Shown here piece by piece: positions 42,796-51,711 of a stretch of 64,000 nucleotides of DNA. Both the position numbers and the translations under genes were made by a program. Each line of letters begins with the position of its first letter. Position 1 is the first letter of the stretch. Below the pieces are notes generated by a model. The model saw only the letters and a list, made by a program, of their open reading frames with translations. It was not told the origin of the DNA and searched no databases. The stretch spans positions 1,054,001 to 1,118,000 of the forward strand of contig CP060499.1 of NCBI GenBank assembly GCA_024760525.1, written 5' to 3'. Origin of the DNA: Nitrospira sp. (GTDB lineage Bacteria > Nitrospirota > Nitrospiria > Nitrospirales > Nitrospiraceae).

Positions 42796-43800
42796 ATGAG
42801 GGACATGATGTTGAAGAGCCAAGATCCTCAGCCACTCGTCAGTGTGCTCACGCCAGTTTATAACGGTGAGGAATATCTAGCTGAATGTATCGAAAGCGTG
42901 TTGGCACAAACCTACCGCAATTGGGAATACGTGATTGTGAACAACCGCAGCACCGATCGAACCCTGGTGATTGCCGAGCAGTATGCGGAGAAGGACAAGA
43001 GAATCCGCATTCATAACAATTCCGAGTTCGTGGGCTGTGACCAGAATGGAAATATTGCCTTCAGGCAAATTGCCCCCGAGAGTAAGTACTGCAAGATGGT
43101 TCATGCGGATGACTGGCTGTTTGCCGAGTGTATCGAGCAAATGGTTGAACTTGCCGAGGCACATCCAACAGTCGCCATTGTGGGTGCCTACGGACTCCGG
43201 AATGAATGGGTCTCCTGGGATGGGATTCCGCACGGAACAACCGTCATGACTGGTCGAGAGATTTGTCGGAATACTTTTCTAGGAGGCCCATATGTGTTTG
43301 GGTCACCAACATCGACGTTGATTTGTTGCGACGAGGTGAGAAAGCGCCCTGTATTTTATAACGAAGCCAACCGGCATTGTGACGTTGAGATCTGTTTCGA
43401 TATTCTGAGGGACCGCGATTTCGGATTTGTGCATCAGGTGTTAACTTTTACTCGGGAACATATTCAAGCGGAAAGCACGTTCTCCAAACGATTTGGAACC
43501 GATTATATCGCAACGCTTGAACATCTGACCAAGTACGGACGCAATTACTTGAGTGACGAGGAGCTTGATCAATGTTTCAGGATCAGGTGGAAGAAGTATT
43601 ACGAATTTCTCGGAGGCAAGCTGTTGCACGGTGTCGACTCAGGATTTTGGCAATTTCAGCGAAATGAATTGGGCAGGTTGGGCTATCAATTAAATTATGG
43701 AGAAGTTGCTAAGCCAGTGGTAACCGAACTGATCGATCTCGTTCTGAACCCACTTAAGACCTACAGAAGAGTTGCTGCGAAGCTAAGTCGAAAAAATTAA
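42796..43800 (+). CDS. Glycosyltransferase family 2
   Basis: A 334-residue GT-A enzyme. PLVSVLTPVYNGEEYLAECIESVLAQTYRNWEYVIVNNRSTDRT is the GT2 N-terminal signature, with the metal motif in HADDWL and an acidic EICFDI region further on. It has no strong membrane segment and would act at the cytoplasmic face of the inner membrane. It starts after the intergenic repeat, so a separate transcript start is possible. Confidence 0.92.
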   Translation: MRDMMLKSQDPQPLVSVLTPVYNGEEYLAECIESVLAQTYRNWEYVIVNNRSTDRTLVIAEQYAEKDKRIRIHNNSEFVGCDQNGNIAFRQIAPESKYCKMVHADDWLFAECIEQMVELAEAHPTVAIVGAYGLRNEWVSWDGIPHGTTVMTGREICRNTFLGGPYVFGSPTSTLICCDEVRKRPVFYNEANRHCDVEICFDILRDRDFGFVHQVLTFTREHIQAESTFSKRFGTDYIATLEHLTKYGRNYLSDEELDQCFRIRWKKYYEFLGGKLLHGVDSGFWQFQRNELGRLGYQLNYGEVAKPVVTELIDLVLNPLKTYRRVAAKLSRKN

Positions 43801-43999
43801 TCAAAAGGGTATCACAACTTTCAGATGGATATCTAACAAAGGAAAATAGTGGAGATAGGCCGCTTGTCAGTCGGTGTTCACTGGAAATCATTCGCGCCAT
43901 TTTACACAAAGAAAAGAGTTGTCCGGAGTGAAAACTTAGTCTGCACCACGAACGTAGGCTCATTCAACATGATGGCCTTTCTTAGGTTAGATACTTCTT

Positions 44000-45208
44000 G
44001 TGGGCAAATATAAGACGCTTGCAATCAATTTTGGCATTGTAGTCGTGGTGCTAGGCCTCATCGCTTGTGTGTTCGAAGCTGTGCTGAAGCTCACGAAATT
44101 CAATGTGCCGGCGAACACCAGGTTTGTGACAGGAAAGGGGATGACCTACATCCCCCATGCCTATTATCGTCACACAAAAGAGGGATTCTCGGAGGGGTAC
44201 TTTAACTCTCATGGCTTCCGTGATTATGAACGGACCATCAATAAACCAGTTGGGGTGTTTAGAATCCTGGTGCTCGGTGATTCTTATACAGAGGCATTAC
44301 AAGTAAAGCTGGAAGAATCATTCACAGCGCTACTGGAGAAGGCTCTCAATGAGCAGGCGTCGGCGACAAGATTCGAGGTTCTTGCACTCGGTCAATCAGG
44401 ATTTGGAACAGCAGACGAATATTTGCGATACTTAAACTTCGGTTTACACTATGATCCTGATCTTGTCATCGTGGCGTTTTTCACGGGAAACGATTTTCGC
44501 AATAATTCGAGATTCCTGAATCGGGAAACTGTTGGCTTTTATTATCAGTTTGATGAGAAGCGTGAACTCGCATTGGACCGTTCGTTAGTCGACTCATATG
44601 AGGAAAGTCTCACTCCTCCTAAGCGAGTGCTCAATGAGCTAATTGCCAAGTCCCATCTATTGAGCCTGATCTCAGAACGAATCTATCTCCTCAAGCGTCA
44701 ACTCCTGCAGGCCGGCGCGGCAGATGTCAATAGAGGTAGTGGCGGAGACAATAGGGCCAAGAAACTGGACTTGTTCTCGGATCTGAATATTTATCAGTCT
44801 GATCCAACTCAGCAGTGGAAAGAAGCAATCGAGATTACTGAGGGAGTCATTCTAAAATTTAGGGAAACTGTTGAATCAAATGGAAGCCGCTTTCTACTGC
44901 TTGGACTCTCCAATGCCGAGCAAGTCCATCCGCAGATGGGTGAAGAGCTGAAGAATAAATACGAGGTTGAGTTGGATTATGAGCAGCCGGACAGAATGCT
45001 TGAGGAATTCGCGAAAGCGAAGGGGGTCATGTTTCTGAAGCTGATGCCGGCCTTTCGAGATCACCATACAAGAACGGGCCAATACCTACACGGGTTCGGG
45101 TCAAGTCATGGGGGGCACTGGAATCAGGCCGGCCACCGTCTGGCTGCCGAGCTGTTACTCCAGTTTCTCAAGGATCAACATTTAGTTCCATTGAAGAGGA
45201 CTGTGTAA
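44000..45208 (+). CDS. Membrane-anchored SGNH hydrolase/esterase
   Basis: A 402-residue protein: N-terminal signal anchor (AINFGIVVVVLGLIACVFEAVL) and a periplasmic SGNH domain. Block I is VLGDSYTEAL (S95 nucleophile), the Asn block is FFTGNDFRNN, and the His block is GGHWNQAGHRLAAE. The Asp that usually sits three residues before the catalytic His appears as Gly (HGGHW), so the triad may be incomplete. Family members add or remove acyl groups on cell-surface glycans. GTG 44000 is used as start. Confidence 0.82.
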   Translation: MGKYKTLAINFGIVVVVLGLIACVFEAVLKLTKFNVPANTRFVTGKGMTYIPHAYYRHTKEGFSEGYFNSHGFRDYERTINKPVGVFRILVLGDSYTEALQVKLEESFTALLEKALNEQASATRFEVLALGQSGFGTADEYLRYLNFGLHYDPDLVIVAFFTGNDFRNNSRFLNRETVGFYYQFDEKRELALDRSLVDSYEESLTPPKRVLNELIAKSHLLSLISERIYLLKRQLLQAGAADVNRGSGGDNRAKKLDLFSDLNIYQSDPTQQWKEAIEITEGVILKFRETVESNGSRFLLLGLSNAEQVHPQMGEELKNKYEVELDYEQPDRMLEEFAKAKGVMFLKLMPAFRDHHTRTGQYLHGFGSSHGGHWNQAGHRLAAELLLQFLKDQHLVPLKRTV

Positions 45209-45415
45209 AGATTTTGGTTCGTTATTCGGACTTAACGTGCTGTGACGTGGAGGAAAGTATTTTGCGAGTAATGTGTGTCATGTCCTCTCCAGGTGGCATG
45301 CAGGTTTGTGACCTTTGACGGGAGTCGGTCCTGTAAATATGGAGCCAAATTTGTTGTGGTCACTGATGCTGGAAACTCAGTGTTGGAAGAAGATGTATTG
45401 GAATCAAGGGCTCTG

Positions 45416-46327
45416 ATGAAGATCTACTCCTGCCTTGCAAATATTGTCCGCGATACTTGGGGCTACGTGGTCTTTGACAATTTACGAGATCTAAAGCGGC
45501 GTCTCCTGCGGCGCTCTGATGGTGAGCAGCTTCTGTTGGAGCGATATGTTCGAGTGCATGGTAGGCACTTGAATTTGACAAATCCGCTAACGTTTACTGA
45601 GAAGCTGTTTTGCAGAATGCTTTCGCTGAATCGAAAACCGATTCCGCGTTTTACTCAGGTGTCGGATAAGTTTTCAGCGCGAGCGTATGTGGCGAGCAAG
45701 ATAGGGGAAGAGTATTTGGTCAAACTCCTCTGGCATGGAGAAACTCCGGGGATGATCCCGTTCGACAGCTTGCCTGAAGAATACGTGATTAAGACCAACC
45801 ACGGGAGTGCGCAGGTGATCGTGGTCAAGGGAGCTCCCGATCGAAGGGATATCATCGACAAATTGGCTGTCTGGTTGAATAGGAATTACTATTGGTCCGC
45901 GCGGGAAGGCCAGTACTACGATATCAAGCCGAGGATCATGATTGAGGAATATCTCAAATTTCAGGACGGGAGCGGACCCCTCGACTACAGATTCTGGTGC
46001 TTTGGAGGTCAACCTGAGGTGATCCAGGTTGACAATCATGCGCACGATATCAACCCGTTCTTCGACGCTCAATGGAACCAACTGGACCTTTATTACAGAG
46101 AGCAGGCCGCTCGACCTTCTGTCCAAAAACCAAAGAACTTCGAGCAAATGCTTGAGCTGGCATCAAAGCTCTCCGCAGGGTTTGATTTTGTGCGCATTGA
46201 TCTATACAACATAGAAGGGAAAATATACTTTGGGGAATTTACGCTGACCCCGACCGGCGGTCTATTGAAGCTGCGACCTGAAATCTGGGACGATAAGTTA
46301 GGTGAAAAATGGATCATGGAAGCATAG
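45416..46327 (+). CDS. TupA-like ATP-grasp enzyme
   Basis: About 303 residues. TNPLTFTEKLFCRML, TQVSDKFSARAYVASKIGEEYLVKLLWHG, EYVIKTNHGSAQVIVVKG and FDFVRIDLYNIEGKIYFGEFTLTPTGGL are the landmarks of the TupA ATP-grasp family (named from teichuronopeptide synthesis, where it attaches amino acids to glycan). This fits the aminotransferase in the same locus, an amino-acyl decoration being the inferred product. The frame is open back to GTG 45275, but homologues begin near the ATG at 45416. Confidence 0.82.
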   Translation: MKIYSCLANIVRDTWGYVVFDNLRDLKRRLLRRSDGEQLLLERYVRVHGRHLNLTNPLTFTEKLFCRMLSLNRKPIPRFTQVSDKFSARAYVASKIGEEYLVKLLWHGETPGMIPFDSLPEEYVIKTNHGSAQVIVVKGAPDRRDIIDKLAVWLNRNYYWSAREGQYYDIKPRIMIEEYLKFQDGSGPLDYRFWCFGGQPEVIQVDNHAHDINPFFDAQWNQLDLYYREQAARPSVQKPKNFEQMLELASKLSAGFDFVRIDLYNIEGKIYFGEFTLTPTGGLLKLRPEIWDDKLGEKWIMEA

Positions 46328-46381
46328 GGCTGCTCATCGTTTTCTTTGACGGTACTGCTACAACTAGTTCCCGGAAGAAAT

Positions 46382-47935
46382 ATGGAACTGAAAGCCATTG
46401 CCAAACCTTCCTTGCCGAAGCTCGCTTGGCTGTCGGACGTTGATCGTACCAATGGAAGCGTCACTCTCCTGCATGGCCCCTGTGTGGAGGTTCGTGCGAA
46501 CTACTTCATAGAAGGAGTTTGGAACGGTCCGTTTCAGGATGGGGATTTCGGAGAAACGGATTGTGTGTTCGGAACGGGTGGAATTCTCGATGCGGAATCC
46601 GTTCGATTCGTCCCAAGCGCGTCAACGGTCGATTCCTTGTACTATAAGGAGTCGGGCTCTCGCGTCATCGTGTCCAATTCTCTGCCGCTCCTGCTGGGAT
46701 ATATTGAAGACTCCCTCGACCCTCGCTATCTGGAATACCCGCAGATCTGTGATTCGATCATGCTCGGCATCAACCACTATCGTCGGGAGATTCCGACAAA
46801 AAATGGTACGGTCCGGCGTCAACTGTACTGGAATCTAAATGTCTCTCGAGAAAGGGTCTGGGAGTCTGAAAAGAGGATGCCTCCCAGGTTCCCGCGTTTC
46901 GAGGATTACCGTGAGTATCTCCAGCATAACTACGCCCTCATGGCGGCGAATGCGCGAGACTCAACTCGTAGTGAACCGTTGGAGATCTTGTCGACTCAGT
47001 CCACTGGATACGATACCACGGCGGTGAACGCGCTTGCCTGCGCGTATGGGATTGAAAAAAGTTTCACCGTCACGAAAGCCAAGAGCGTAGGTTCTCTTGC
47101 CCATCAGGCCGAAGGTGAGGACCCGGATGATGATGGGAGCGTGATCTGTAGTTTGCTCGGCCTGCCATGCATTCCCATCAATCGACGGGCATTCGCCGAG
47201 GAATTCGACGAAGAGCATCTGTATTACCGTGCGCTCCATCACAACCAGGATGCAAACCTCTTGGAGATCGGCAAGCACATCCGACGGGTGAGCGTGCTCC
47301 TGACAGGAAACGGCGGCGCAATATGGTACCCCAAAGCATCCAGAGCTGAGTTGCTTGGAGAAGAGCTACCCGGCTCCGAGCTTAACTCAACGGATTCTGG
47401 GGGGTTGGGCATGGCTGAATGGCGATTGGTTGTCGGCTTTATCCAGCTTCCCTTGCCCCATGTAGGAGCCAGACGAAAGCGCGATATCCTCGATATTACC
47501 GAATCCTCGGAGCTGGACCGGTGGCGATTGGGGAGGGCCTATGATCGGCCTATTGCCAGGCGAATTGCCGAAGAGGCCGGGGTTCCCAGACAACTCTTTG
47601 GCCAAGAGAAAAAAGGGTCGGTAGTTATTTTCCCTTCGCCCGCGATCCCGCATGGGAAAGCCCTGCGGGATGAGTTTTTTCAGTATCTGGCGGACAAGAA
47701 GATCATGGCAAAGTCCATGACATGCCTGTGGCCGTTCGTTCGCTGGGTCAACTCGATTCTCATGATGAGATCGCAGCGACGCTACCCAGCCGTGTATTTT
47801 GTGGAACGTGTCATTTCAAAGCTTATCGGACGGCATTTTCGTTTCAAGCGAATGTGGTCCAACCTTAATGGCGCACTGTATTGTTTTTGTGTGAATAGAG
47901 CGGCAAAGGCATACGCTGATGATCATCATCTGTGA
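46382..47935 (+). CDS. Divergent asparagine-synthase-like ATP-pyrophosphatase protein
   Basis: A 517-residue protein. The region around ILSTQSTGYDTTAVNALAC (207-212, STGYDT) is a degenerate form of the SGGxDS phosphate loop of ATP-PPi enzymes, and SLYYKESGSRVIVSNSLPLLLGY resembles the N-terminal half of Asn synthases, but no Cys nucleophile starts the protein. The C-terminal half (HYYRALHHNQDANLLEIGKHIRRVSVLLTGNGGA) continues the same fold. It may form an amide or adenylate on a sugar acid, or be a degenerate partner. ATG 46382 with GGAAGA upstream. Assignment is tentative. Confidence 0.55.
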   Translation: MELKAIAKPSLPKLAWLSDVDRTNGSVTLLHGPCVEVRANYFIEGVWNGPFQDGDFGETDCVFGTGGILDAESVRFVPSASTVDSLYYKESGSRVIVSNSLPLLLGYIEDSLDPRYLEYPQICDSIMLGINHYRREIPTKNGTVRRQLYWNLNVSRERVWESEKRMPPRFPRFEDYREYLQHNYALMAANARDSTRSEPLEILSTQSTGYDTTAVNALACAYGIEKSFTVTKAKSVGSLAHQAEGEDPDDDGSVICSLLGLPCIPINRRAFAEEFDEEHLYYRALHHNQDANLLEIGKHIRRVSVLLTGNGGAIWYPKASRAELLGEELPGSELNSTDSGGLGMAEWRLVVGFIQLPLPHVGARRKRDILDITESSELDRWRLGRAYDRPIARRIAEEAGVPRQLFGQEKKGSVVIFPSPAIPHGKALRDEFFQYLADKKIMAKSMTCLWPFVRWVNSILMMRSQRRYPAVYFVERVISKLIGRHFRFKRMWSNLNGALYCFCVNRAAKAYADDHHL

Positions 47936-49088
47936 GATCACATTTGACCGAGGAGCCCACGTTCCGTTCAATGCGGGGTTGTTGGCCACGATCCGGGCGG
48001 CGTTTCCAAAGGAAGATCTGGCCTTCTATGGAGCTGCGACGCATATAGAACAGCTAAAGGCGCAAGTAGGGCCGGCAGCCGCGGGTTCGATCCTTTGGAA
48101 ACACATCGTACCCATCCCGCCGGGGGCTAGCTATGGCGAACGATTACCCCGTGAGTTGAACGTCATTCGGCAGCTGTTTAGAGAGCTTCCTCAGGACTCG
48201 ACCTCTCGCCTGATCTTGACGTCAGCGTTTCCGTCAACCGTACTGGCGATGAAAGTCGCTCGATGGTTCCAATCGGGGAATCCCGCGGTGCAGCTAGTGC
48301 TCCACGGGATGAGTGGAGTTATTGGTAAGCGGCGCAAGCATCCGCTGTACAGGTTTCAAGATATGAATACGGCGCTGACCCTGTTAGGAAACAACGGCAT
48401 CCAATACCTTGTTCTGGAAGAATCCATACGGGACTACGCTGTGACGAGCCTTCCGCAGCTAAAAGGAAGGATTGAAGCGTTTGAGCATCCCATTTCTCCC
48501 AACGAAGGAGCATCAGAAGTCGTAGCGCTCACCGACCCTATCCGCTTTGGATTTCTTGGGACCGCGCTGAAAAGCAAAGGTTATTCGTTATTCGTGGAGG
48601 TCGCCAATACGATCACGGCGAAATTTGGGCGGCGCGCGGAGTTTCACGTGATTGGACGATGCCCGGACGAAAGCAGAAGTGTAAAGGGAACGGATGCGCT
48701 CACCACCCAACCGGCTTCCGCACAGCTGACTCGAGAGGAGTTCATTCGGGGAGTCGCACCGCTTCACTTTATCGTTTTGCCCTATGAGGCGGCAAACTAT
48801 ACCCTTTCGGCCAGCGGTGTTCTCCTTGACGCGATTGCATGGCAGAAGCCCGTCATTGCCAGAGGGATCCCTCCGGTCAGGGCCATGTTTCAAAAATATG
48901 GTGAGATCGGTCACCTCTTCGATCAGGACTCGGAGCTATCTGCTATTATTGAGCAGATCCTGCACACATCTGATACATCGCGCTACCGTCGGCAGGTGCT
49001 TAAACTTTGGGATGTGCGTAAGGCCAGGAATCCGGAAACATTGGCGGCGGCCTATCGAGAGTTGTGCGTAAGAAGCGAGGATAACTAG
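47919..49088 (+). CDS. Glycosyltransferase family 1/4
   Basis: A 389-residue GT-B protein. The C-terminal half has IRFGFLGTALKSKGYSLFVEVAN and GVAPLHFIVLPYEAANYTLSASGVLLDAIAWQKPVIAR, a GT1-like nucleotide-binding half with the usual E replaced by LSASG. The N-terminal acceptor half is divergent. It overlaps the previous gene by 17 bases, so both are translated together. The donor is not known. Confidence 0.78.
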   Translation: MIIICEITFDRGAHVPFNAGLLATIRAAFPKEDLAFYGAATHIEQLKAQVGPAAAGSILWKHIVPIPPGASYGERLPRELNVIRQLFRELPQDSTSRLILTSAFPSTVLAMKVARWFQSGNPAVQLVLHGMSGVIGKRRKHPLYRFQDMNTALTLLGNNGIQYLVLEESIRDYAVTSLPQLKGRIEAFEHPISPNEGASEVVALTDPIRFGFLGTALKSKGYSLFVEVANTITAKFGRRAEFHVIGRCPDESRSVKGTDALTTQPASAQLTREEFIRGVAPLHFIVLPYEAANYTLSASGVLLDAIAWQKPVIARGIPPVRAMFQKYGEIGHLFDQDSELSAIIEQILHTSDTSRYRRQVLKLWDVRKARNPETLAAAYRELCVRSEDN

Positions 49089-49164
49089 CAGCAGGCAAAT
49101 TCAGCGCGCCTGTTTTCACATTTCTACGTTGAGCATATCTCACGGTGCCTTGACACGAATCCCC

Positions 49165-50544
49165 ATGGATCGCAAATCAGTCGTTATGATTGCCTATTAT
49201 TTCCCCCCCGAAGGGAACGCAGCCGTCTACCGTCCTCTGCGCTTTCTGAAAGAGCTGGTGAAGAAAGGGTGGCATGCGACAGTGATCTGCTGTGAACCTT
49301 ATCACCACGAACGATACGATCCGCCGCTCCTCGAGCAGGTGCCGCCAGGCTCGCAGATTGTTCGTGTGAAGGGCCGCGATCCTTGGCGCGCTTTGCAAAC
49401 CTGGCGTGGAGTGCGGCTCGAGACCAAACTAGCTCGGTCATCTGCCGAAGAAGCTCGGCAGGTCGTGGCAAAGCACTATTTGTCTTGGCGTTCAAGGCTG
49501 CGTGAGTTAGTCAGGACAGTAGAAGCCAGCGTATATCGTCCAGATCTTGCTATGCCATGGATAAGACCAACCACGAGAAAAACAATGGCGATCTGCCTGC
49601 AAGATCGGCCGGACGTGATTTGGGCCACGATTGGACCGCTCTCGGCCGGTGTGGTTGCCTATCGCACGTCGATGGCGACAGGTATTCCCTATGTGTTGGA
49701 TTTTCGGGATCCTTGGGGTCTGGAGTACTACCCGCGTGAGGCCAGGCGTCCCGCTTGGGCGAAGAGGCAAGACAATCGCATGATCTCCCAACTGTTTGAG
49801 AAGGCTCAAGCGGTGGTTTTCATGTTTGAATCCGTCGCACAATCCTACTTACAGGCATTCCCGGCATTGGACAAAGCAAAGATTCATATCATTCCAAATG
49901 GGTTTGAAGGCGAGGTAGCGCCATTTGCCCATGCACCGGGCGATCGTTGCAGGGTACTTTATGCTGGTACCCTAAAGAGTTATCGCTACGATACTTTGCT
50001 TGAAGGTCTCGTTCAGCTCAAACAGAAAGATCCAAGGAGTACCACTCGATTACAGCTCCGGTTTGTTGGCGAGGGCGTGCCGGAACTATTGGAGCGAGTC
50101 ACGGAACTCGGGCTTCGTGATTTGGTTGAGATTCTTCCTCCCACTTCAAGTGCTGAGATTCGGCGGCTCCAGCAGGAGGCCCATGCTCTCTTGGTATTGG
50201 GCCGAAACCAGGATAGAAAAGGGCATGAACTCGTCGCTGGGGCAAAATTATTCGGCTATCTTCAAGCAGGACGACCGATTATCGGGATTGTACCGCATGA
50301 CGAAACGCGCCGTATTTTGAGTCAAGTCGGAAACCTTCTGATAGCGGACGCAGAGGCTCCAGGGGAGGTCTGTGCCATTTTCGAGAAAGTTCTCGACGCC
50401 TGGTCGAACAGGACACTTGAGAGTCTCGTTCCGAATCGTGCAGCCTGCGAGGCGTACTCGTCTCGTCAGCAAATTTCAGATCTGATTGTCGCATTAAATG
50501 AAGCATCTCCCGAGAAGCTGGTCATGATAGGAGCACCTTCCTAA
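49165..50544 (+). CDS. Glycosyltransferase family 4
   Basis: About 459 residues. YYFPPEGNAAVYRPLRFLKELVKKGWHATVICCEP is the GT4 N-terminal Rossmann half; the donor half has CRVLYAGTLKSYRYDTLLEGLVQL and HELVAGAKLFGYLQAGRPIIGIVP. The ATG at 49165 is chosen because an upstream TTG at 49129 would add residues outside the fold. Confidence 0.85.
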   Translation: MDRKSVVMIAYYFPPEGNAAVYRPLRFLKELVKKGWHATVICCEPYHHERYDPPLLEQVPPGSQIVRVKGRDPWRALQTWRGVRLETKLARSSAEEARQVVAKHYLSWRSRLRELVRTVEASVYRPDLAMPWIRPTTRKTMAICLQDRPDVIWATIGPLSAGVVAYRTSMATGIPYVLDFRDPWGLEYYPREARRPAWAKRQDNRMISQLFEKAQAVVFMFESVAQSYLQAFPALDKAKIHIIPNGFEGEVAPFAHAPGDRCRVLYAGTLKSYRYDTLLEGLVQLKQKDPRSTTRLQLRFVGEGVPELLERVTELGLRDLVEILPPTSSAEIRRLQQEAHALLVLGRNQDRKGHELVAGAKLFGYLQAGRPIIGIVPHDETRRILSQVGNLLIADAEAPGEVCAIFEKVLDAWSNRTLESLVPNRAACEAYSSRQQISDLIVALNEASPEKLVMIGAPS

Positions 50545-50573
50545 TCGCTTTATTTGCAGTACGAGGTTGGATA

Positions 50574-51698
50574 ATGAAAGTTGTGTACGTAAATGACATC
50601 GTGTACGGATATGCGATCGGAGATCCGGCTGCGAGAGGTGGTGCTGAGCGGTACGGATGGCATCTCATGCGAGCGCTGGCGCATGCGGGCTGGTCGGTCA
50701 CGGTAGGGGTATATTCTTTGCCGGAAGGGACGGTACGAGTAATCGATGAAGTAAAATTTCTCGGTCTCAGCCGCCGAACTCATTTTCTCTTGGATTGGTA
50801 TACGTTCCTGAAGAATGAGCGGCCGGATTGGTGTTTCTGGCAATGTGCCGATCATCTCTGGGGACCGGCTGCGGAGATCGCCCAATGGCTTCAAGTTCGA
50901 ACGATTTTTTCAACGATGCATGACCGAGACGTGCAGCCGAGGATAGCGTTGAAGTTTAGAAAGTATTGGTGGCCTCTCTATGTATGGGGACTCCGACGTT
51001 CCAATCTCATTTTTGTCCAACATCAGGATCAGCGTGATCAATTGGCGGCGCCGTTGCGGAATAGAGCATTTCCGCTTCCCGGAATTGTGCCGCTTCCTGG
51101 TGCCGTCAAGCCTCATTTCGAGCGAAAGGAAGCCGTGCTCTGGGTCGCTGTCATCAGACCGGTGAAACGCCCGGATCGCCTGATCGAAATTGCGCGTCGA
51201 CTACCCATGATCCGCTTCATCGTCTGCGGTGCGCCATCCTTTGATTTATGGGATGCGAAGGAAATTGAAAGCATCCTCGCACAATTACGCTCTCTGCCGA
51301 ATGTGGACTTTCGTGGCCATGTAGATCCAGATGAGACCTTAAATGCAATAAGTGATGCGAGTCTACTTCTTTCGACATCTGATGGAGAAGGATTTCCTAG
51401 TGTCTTCTTAGAAGCATGGGCGGCGGGAACACCGGTCGTAAGTGTGCAGATCGATCCCGATGGCAAGATTCGAAACTCCAAACTGGGAGAGATGGGCGAT
51501 ACGCTGGAGGGAACGATCGAAGCGGTACGCTCCCTCATGGCATCATCCGAGCAACGCCAAGAGATGGGACTGAGAGCTCGGCGTCATGTTGAAGAAGTCC
51601 ATAGCCCATCTTCGGCGGTTCGAGCGTTTGAAGCCGCTGTTGCAGCTATGTCCACTCGGCGGCTACCGAGTAACATAAACGCCAAGATAACAAGATAA
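50574..51698 (+). CDS. Glycosyltransferase family 1
   Basis: A 374-residue GT-B enzyme. The N-terminal part starts MKVVYVNDIVYGYAIGDPAARGGAERYGWHLMRAL (GGAE motif), and the C-terminal part has FRGHVDPDETLNAISDASLLLSTSDGEGFPSVFLEAWAAGTPVVS with the E-x7-E donor motif. It lies 30 bases after the previous transferase and 13 before the next gene, in one operon. Confidence 0.92.
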   Translation: MKVVYVNDIVYGYAIGDPAARGGAERYGWHLMRALAHAGWSVTVGVYSLPEGTVRVIDEVKFLGLSRRTHFLLDWYTFLKNERPDWCFWQCADHLWGPAAEIAQWLQVRTIFSTMHDRDVQPRIALKFRKYWWPLYVWGLRRSNLIFVQHQDQRDQLAAPLRNRAFPLPGIVPLPGAVKPHFERKEAVLWVAVIRPVKRPDRLIEIARRLPMIRFIVCGAPSFDLWDAKEIESILAQLRSLPNVDFRGHVDPDETLNAISDASLLLSTSDGEGFPSVFLEAWAAGTPVVSVQIDPDGKIRNSKLGEMGDTLEGTIEAVRSLMASSEQRQEMGLRARRHVEEVHSPSSAVRAFEAAVAAMSTRRLPSNINAKITR

Positions 51699-51711
51699 AT
51701 GGAACTGTAGG

